In this document: one piece after another, positions 58,901-64,000 of the stretch
How the letters are laid out: each line of letters opens with the position of its first letter
Position numbering within the stretch: the first letter of the stretch is position 1
Assembly (NCBI RefSeq): GCF_008831285.2
Contig: NC_045139.1
Location: 26,268,412-26,332,411 of the forward strand
Reading direction: 5' to 3'
From: Nymphaea colorata
Lineage: Eukaryota > Streptophyta > Magnoliopsida > Nymphaeales > Nymphaeaceae
DNA length: 64,000 nt
The notes under the pieces: generated by a model
What the model was told of the DNA's origin: nothing
The model's input: the letters and a program-made list of their open reading frames with translations, nothing else
The model's database searches: none
Translations under genes and position numbers: made by a program

Positions 58901-61900
58901 TAAGATGTGATTATCCTGAGAGAGAGACAGAGAGAGCAATTATTATGTGGTACTTTTTCACGTTATGATGTCACAATATTCACAAGAAAAAACGTTTCTA
59001 TGAAAACAAAGGCATAAGCTTAATGCTACAGAAATTGAAGTGACATGTCACTTGATTTTCAGCATTCAACATGAAATAGGATAGGTTAAACCCATGGTAA
59101 AATTTCTAAGATGATCAATAAACATAAAGCTGACTTTGTTGTTCATCCAATCAGCATCAAGCAGTTACTGGATCCAATACAAATCATTGCAGAATGCAGT
59201 CATTTCACCAGCTAAGAAAAGCATTTCACAAGTGCTGATAGAACCATATTTCAATAGGACTATGAACTCACAAGACAACTATGTTCCTCTCTGCAGCAGT
59301 GAAGAAGTTAGCACAAAATATAGGAAGGTCAAACTCTGGTTCTGGAAATGCTGCAAAGTCCAACACCTGACAACGAAAATGAAGAACTTTAAGAACTGAT
59401 GCAAACTAAGCAGCATATAAATGTCTATTCATATGCAGCACATTCTTGAAGACATGCATGTCAAAATAGATAAACACTTAGACTAATCAACAAAAGAAAT
59501 TCGGCATTATCACTTTAAATGTATGATATCGTGTAACAAGCCTACAATCCAAGGTGATGAGATTGAAGGATCATAATAAAGAAAATTCTAATAGATTAAC
59601 TGAAACACTTAAAGTTCATCATTCAAGTAACCCATGCAAGTCAGAAGTCAGAACCTTGACAAAATTTCCATGCATTACTAACATGATACAAACTTAGAAG
59701 AATTTTAAAATACAATACAAACAGATTAATAGAACAAAACTTGAATCTCATAGCACTAAGATTTCTACAAGTATTTAATGCCTCTTATTGTCTTATTCTT
59801 TTCCACAGCCATTTTGAATCCCATCTCCATATCACCATATCTTTAGCAGCATCTGCATGACATATCTAGACCATCTACAATTACTTACGGAAATATAAGA
59901 CATAGTGAACAGAAAAGATGCAGAATCAACAAAGGCAGCAGTTATAGCTTGAAAAATATAGCCAGAAAAGAGGTGGACTTATGACAGCAGTAGTGTGCAT
60001 GTTAACAGCCTGTTTGCATAAGAGAATAAAGAAAGAGTTGTGACAACATGTGAAACAATGAATCATTTGTTTTTCAGCAAGAAAAATAAACGTGAGTTCT
60101 AATGTTCCTAAAACTCTAAGGGATATATCACTAGTTCGCACACCATTTTCCACTATATACAAGTTACATTCTAATGGTATATGATTATAATTCCCTGAAT
60201 CTGCTTCCATGTTCTTGTGACACAGATAAGAGGAATTCTCCTTGTGCATATTTTGGTTTATACACTCAGAGGCATACACCTTTGCTAGAAACCAGGAGCA
60301 TAAACATCCTCACAGCGAAGGCGCAACAGTAGCTGCCTGTGATATTTTTGTCCCTCTTCACCTTTTGTCATTTGACAATATTACAATCTAAAATTTTCTT
60401 ACACCAGAAAGAGGAAGCAAATTAGTGGGAAAATATTAACAGGCCACCTGAATGACAAGGACCACAAAGGCTAAAGACTTTGGTAATTTCAAACCAGGTG
60501 TTAACCAGGTTGTATAGATAAGCTTTAAATGTGTTTGAAAGCCAAGTTGAAACATTTGGGTGACAACTACAAAACAAGTTTTTGTCGATTTCCTTCCCAA
60601 AGAAGAAAGTGCTAGCAACAAAATGTGATGCCTTCTGAAGGAAAATCAAGCTCTTCCTCTTCCAATGAAGAAGAGGAAACGTCTATGGCAGCGAGATTGA
60701 CAAGTCAATCTGCAAGCTTGGATTGTGGTGGCAATGTCAGCTCTATATCTTCATCATATAACTTCATATAGTTGGAAGTAGAAAAAGAAAACAATGATGG
60801 AGTAGAAGACCCTGGTGATGAGCCTGACCTGGCAAAGCCTATGGATGTCATCAATCCTTTGACTTTGTCGCCTGTGGATGCAGAGAAGTTGAAATCCCTT
60901 GCAAGTACCTCAATGTAGAGGAAAAATGGCCAGTGTGCAATGATCAAGTTGACTGGAGTAGGGAAAAGAAAAAAAGGAAGAAGGTGCACCTAACGATTCC
61001 ATTGATGCAGCGTTCCAGAATGAATATCTAGGAGATTAAGTTTCCCCATTTGCCGACTCATAGAAGCAGGCCATTGGCTTGTTAACTCATCCACCAGCCA
61101 AGAAGGTGGCTGATGAACGTCCTGGCAATTGAGTGCCTCATTGTCCTCCCCCACCCAAAAGCCTGTGCCATTTGTTGTTCTTGAAGAAGATAAAAACGAA
61201 GGGAGAGGAGACCATGAAACCCCTTCCCTAAAACCTGAAGAAGATGAAGAAGAAGGAAGGCCTAAAAAAAGCTAAGGTTGATGAGGTGAAAAAGCTGCCA
61301 CAACCAGTTTTTCCAAAACTTGGTTTAAACCCATTTCTGAAAACAATGGCTTTTGTGTCGTCCAAACAGAAGCACAACCCAGTTTTGAACTCAAGACTGG
61401 GTTTTGATGTCAAGGCCCAAAAGCTTTTTTTCCATAGAAATGTGCAGAAGACCACATTCAGAAACATGCAAGGCACATTCCAGTCTTTGCATACAATTAA
61501 ATTCATGAACACTAGACTAGATGAGCCAGTGTAGTAACATGAAAAGTTGTCATCTCAACATTTTGTACTACAACACCTTTTTTTTGTCCAGCTAACTTCA
61601 TTCTCATCCTTTTTATCCTGTTGGTCAAAATCAGATCAGTTTGCTATTCATCTTTTGGATGGATATGCTACGCTTTTAAAGGATGATCCCCACAGATTTC
61701 CGTTCATGATTTTTATTTTGACAAAATAGTCCTCTGTCACATAGATTGATTTTTCAACCACTAGTTCTTTTGTTGCACCTCCTAATATGAGAACCTTGTA
61801 TCCAACTAAAACCATAATGAACATTGTAACCAGATGAGATTTACAATGTAGCTCAGCCACTTAAGTAGCAAAGGTTGTTCCATCTTCAGTCTCTTTATTA

Positions 61901-63383
61901 CAGCCTCAATCCCCGTGTGTCAAAAGCAATCAAACAATGGACATGTGCAATGAATTTGGACTTAGGAATACCGCCTTGGCAGAAAAAAAATCACAAGACA
62001 CTTAAGACATCATTATGGTTTCTGTTCAAACTGGCTGAACCTTGGTCCAGGAAACAGAGTACAAAGGGATGCCCAATTCCAGATAAGACAGCCCAGCTGT
62101 CAGCCAGGAAGAGGCCAACTCAAAAATAGTCAAGTGGGCATTATAGAAAACTAGTTGGACCCTACAACAGATCAGCTGATCTTGAACTAAATAATCCATA
62201 CACCTCTTTGCATCCATAAAACTCATACAGTCAATTCCACACAACATCATGTAAGCTGAACCTGATGCAACTCATTCAATCACATGCTAATCTAATAATC
62301 TATAGATATCAACTAGCATCAACCAAACAGAAAACCGAACCACGTACTAGTTGTTTACAACTTTACAGTTAAACCATCAAAACAAGTTAATGAAAACAGA
62401 ATAAGTATACCTCGAGATGCTTTAAGTACCAATATACACAATCATCAGGTACTTACCCATACTAAAAAAAACGACTTTGAATAAGATTTGCATAATACTA
62501 TTTCGCCCTATCTTCACAGAGAAGTTTCAGCCTGGATGTTTGGTAGTTCATTTTGAAAGCTGACCCAAAAGTCTCTAACAGCACTAATTTGGTGACCAAA
62601 AGTCTCTAACAGCATTAATCTGGAAAATGTAATTGGAAGCTCCTTAACTTATTTGAATGTCGACGTACAAATTAATTGATTCTATTCCAAGAAGCATCAA
62701 CCTACGAAGTTCACCCTCATACACTCTAAGGTTAACAAAGGCAGTTTTTCTGGCCGAATTGGAGCATTTTCAGTAGTTTAAATGAATTTTATTGTGAAAC
62801 TGTATTTTATTTTGCTATGAGCATGATCCTCATCTACAATGTCAGTAACACTAAAACCTGACGCACACATGTAGTACGGTCTCTCTCAGAACAGAAGCAA
62901 AAAACCAACAAGTAAATGCCAAGACCTGCAGTAAGGGCCCTCCATCAATTGCCAAGCTGCGCATGTATCTGATCTTGGGCGCATGAAAAGAGAGAGTTCG
63001 TAGCTCTGTCCGTCCATCTGAAGCTTTCAACACACTGAATTTTTCCTGACAATGCATACCACCATAAACTAAACTCCTAAAGACTTCATGAATATCAAAG
63101 TCAACAATCGAAAGCACAGAAAAAACAGTGCCCACGAGTATAGGGATGACGAAGAAGAAAGGAGGAAGCGAACCTGCAACTGCAAAGGACTCAGGTCGGC
63201 GTGTAGCCGCATCTTTTCAAAGGCAAAATGGAGGAACCTTTGGTAGAGGAAAGATGAAATTCTTGCCGGGTTTCGATTAGGAAGACGCACTGAGGAGGTT
63301 CCGTCGGATCTTCGAAGCGTTAAGGCACCACCATGAACCAAACATCCCGTCCCTCTCCCGTCCTGCAAGAGGACGCCCCTCAT
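49958..63383 (-). CDS. HY2: Phytochromobilin:ferredoxin oxidoreductase (phytochromobilin synthase)
   Basis: This plastid enzyme reduces biliverdin IXalpha to phytochromobilin, the phytochrome chromophore, using ferredoxin. Its eight exons on the - strand are 63174-63383, 62926-63045, 59272-59366, 54680-54773, 54438-54569, 54010-54114, 50297-50347 and 49958-50146. All join with GT-AG introns and keep frame over 996 bp (331 aa, near the family's usual length). Diagnostic blocks are [20 protein letters not shown] (111-130), [59 protein letters not shown] and [18 protein letters not shown]. The first roughly 45 residues are Ser/Arg-rich and fit a transit peptide. The ATG at 63383 is the first in frame; upstream TTG is not a start. 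The gene spans 13.4 kb because transposons fill introns 2, 3 and 6. Confidence 0.96.
50940..51910 (-). mobile_element. Degenerate Ty1-copia fragment (RT and RNase H) in HY2 intron 6
   Basis: The - strand retains a WKVDLPKGKK-like relic (about 51900-51780) and [13 protein letters not shown] (about 51730). It also has [11 protein letters not shown] followed by [10 protein letters not shown] (about 51620-51540), and [14 protein letters not shown] (about 51100-51050). These match, in order, the pre-RT, RT fingers/palm and RNase H C-terminal motifs of plant copia elements. Stops and frameshifts are frequent. It is much older than the element at 14-21 kb, and no LTRs are recognised. Confidence 0.75.
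52370..53079. mobile_element. hAT-type MITE in HY2 intron 6
   Basis: This 710-bp block has terminal inverted repeats CAGTGTTGTCAAAATCGG (left) and CAATGTTATAAAAAATTGG (right, reverse complement). Flanking octamers GTGGAAGG and GTAAAAGG agree at 6 of 8. The subterminal regions carry AATCGG/GATTCGA words and the middle is AT-rich. The TIR (CARTGTTRTAAAA) matches that of the MITE at 17871-18617, which suggests a common family or transposase source. Confidence 0.75.
55550..57231 (-). mobile_element. Internally deleted Ty3-gypsy element in HY2 intron 3
   Basis: Two LTRs (55550-55805 and 56972-57231) with TGGTAGC/GCTACCA ends flank 1166 bp. Target duplications are CTGTA (55545-55549) and CTGTG (57232-57236). 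On the - strand a primer site TGGTACAGAGC (about 56970-56960) and a purine tract AAGGGAGGGG before the left LTR fix the orientation. The interior keeps gag remnants ([28 protein letters not shown], with stops) and, directly after, the end of integrase ([20 protein letters not shown], then [12 protein letters not shown]). Protease, RT, RNase H and most of integrase are absent, so one large deletion joined gag to the integrase tail. Confidence 0.85.
57670..57691 (+). repeat. C homopolymer (about 22 C)
   Basis: An uninterrupted run of about 22 cytosines is followed by CACACAC, within HY2 intron 3. Long C/G homopolymers are rare in plant nuclear DNA and unstable. The exact length may be affected by sequencing error. 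Confidence 0.9.
60620..61540 (+). pseudogene. Unidentified coding-like relic in HY2 intron 2
   Basis: On the + strand this block is more purine- and codon-structured than its surroundings. Once frameshifts are allowed it gives runs such as [40 protein letters not shown], and [12 protein letters not shown] followed by [12 protein letters not shown]. The last open part is 61244-61534 (96 codons, Lys-rich). Several stops and frameshifts break it. It looks like a decayed CDS or retrocopy, on the strand opposite HY2. I do not recognise the parent gene. Confidence 0.4.
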
Positions 63384-64000
63384 GGCATTCCACTTATCCA
63401 AAGTTAAACGAGTCCCTCAATCCAGCAGGTGAAATCTGCAAATACCCCACGCCTTCCAACTAATCCCCACATCTTTCCGATTCCTATAACAAAACGTGGC
63501 TTCCTCGTAGCTTCACTACACACAAATGGCTACCGTCTATCGATAGAAGGCATTGTGAAGTGTGAAGTCAGAGTCACAAAAAGCGCAGATTTTTCGAATT
63601 ATAAAGAAGAAAATTTACCAGACAATAAGAACCGCACACGAGTCCAAACTAAACGCGTTCGTTTAATAAATCGTGATCACATGCTTGTGAATGAATACAA
63701 AGATTACGTATTCTTAATCTCCATTTCATTTACTCAAATGAAAAGAATATTTAATGCTTTCCTGTGCGCAGTGTTTTGTAAGAAGGGATTTTTTGGGCAC
63801 ATAACATAGTTGGGGACTAATAGATAGAAAGTGCGTTGGGCGCAGTGACATAATGCAGAACCCTTTCAAACCTTTGCTGGGCGGTAGGTTGCGTGTCATC
63901 TGCTGGCTGAAGAACAAGAGATCTATTGTCAAAGCAGAGCAGGAACTCAATGTTGAATGGATATGTTCACCGCACTCTCGCCCATTTATAACTCACGACA
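63384..64000 (-). promoter_or_regulatory. HY2 upstream region
   Basis: This is the 5' flank and presumed promoter/5' UTR of the - strand HY2 gene. I see no clear TATA box and no other gene. The open frames at 63429-63809 (+) and 63726-63950 (-) have no recognised product. Confidence 0.35.

Overview
This window is nuclear DNA from a flowering plant. The evidence is intron-containing genes for plant-specific proteins (phytochromobilin synthase HY2, an SDP1-type oil-body lipase, a plant calmodulin-binding-domain protein), a plant Ty1-copia element primed by initiator tRNA-Met, and AT-rich intergenic DNA full of small DNA transposons. I cannot name the species. The GC-rich first exon of the lipase gene hints at a monocot, magnoliid or other early lineage, but this is only a hint.

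Layout. 1-14 kb: an intact eRF1 gene (translation termination factor; CDS 9882-11186, +) with a probable 5' UTR intron of about 2.8 kb and a probable 3' UTR intron. Upstream, at about 847-2116, lies a broken second copy of the last two thirds of the eRF1 CDS. Homology continues about 1.1 kb into the 3' flank, so it arose by DNA-level duplication and not by reverse transcription. A 450-bp hAT-type MITE with a perfect 8-bp target duplication splits it. A LINE fragment lies at about 4.0-4.3 kb.

14.1-20.9 kb: a complete but inactivated Ty1-copia retrotransposon on the - strand (two 255-bp LTRs about 98% identical, TSD CTTCT, PBS, PPT). It carries a nested 747-bp hAT-type MITE rich in GTATCGTACGATAC palindromes and a nested 506-bp element read as a solo LTR.

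21-44 kb: intergenic DNA around one gene, a 1154-codon calmodulin-binding-domain protein (29499-32963, +) with four 60-65-residue internal repeats. The rest is MITEs, a five-copy minisatellite, a large (TA)n(TG)n tract and a roughly 0.5-kb tandem duplication next to the lipase promoter.

44.6-47.5 kb: a three-exon SDP1-like patatin triacylglycerol lipase (+, 805 aa). 50-63.4 kb: an eight-exon HY2 gene (-, 331 aa, 13.4 kb) convergent with SDP1. Its introns hold a degenerate copia fragment, a hAT-type MITE, an internally deleted Ty3-gypsy element and an unidentified coding-like relic.

The four genes act in unrelated processes: translation termination, calcium signalling, seed-oil breakdown and phytochrome chromophore synthesis. 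They do not form a cluster. I found no sign of a new multi-gene system. The most interesting signals are the likely readthrough/NMD control layout of eRF1, its degraded duplicate, and the families of hAT-type MITEs with readable target duplications.
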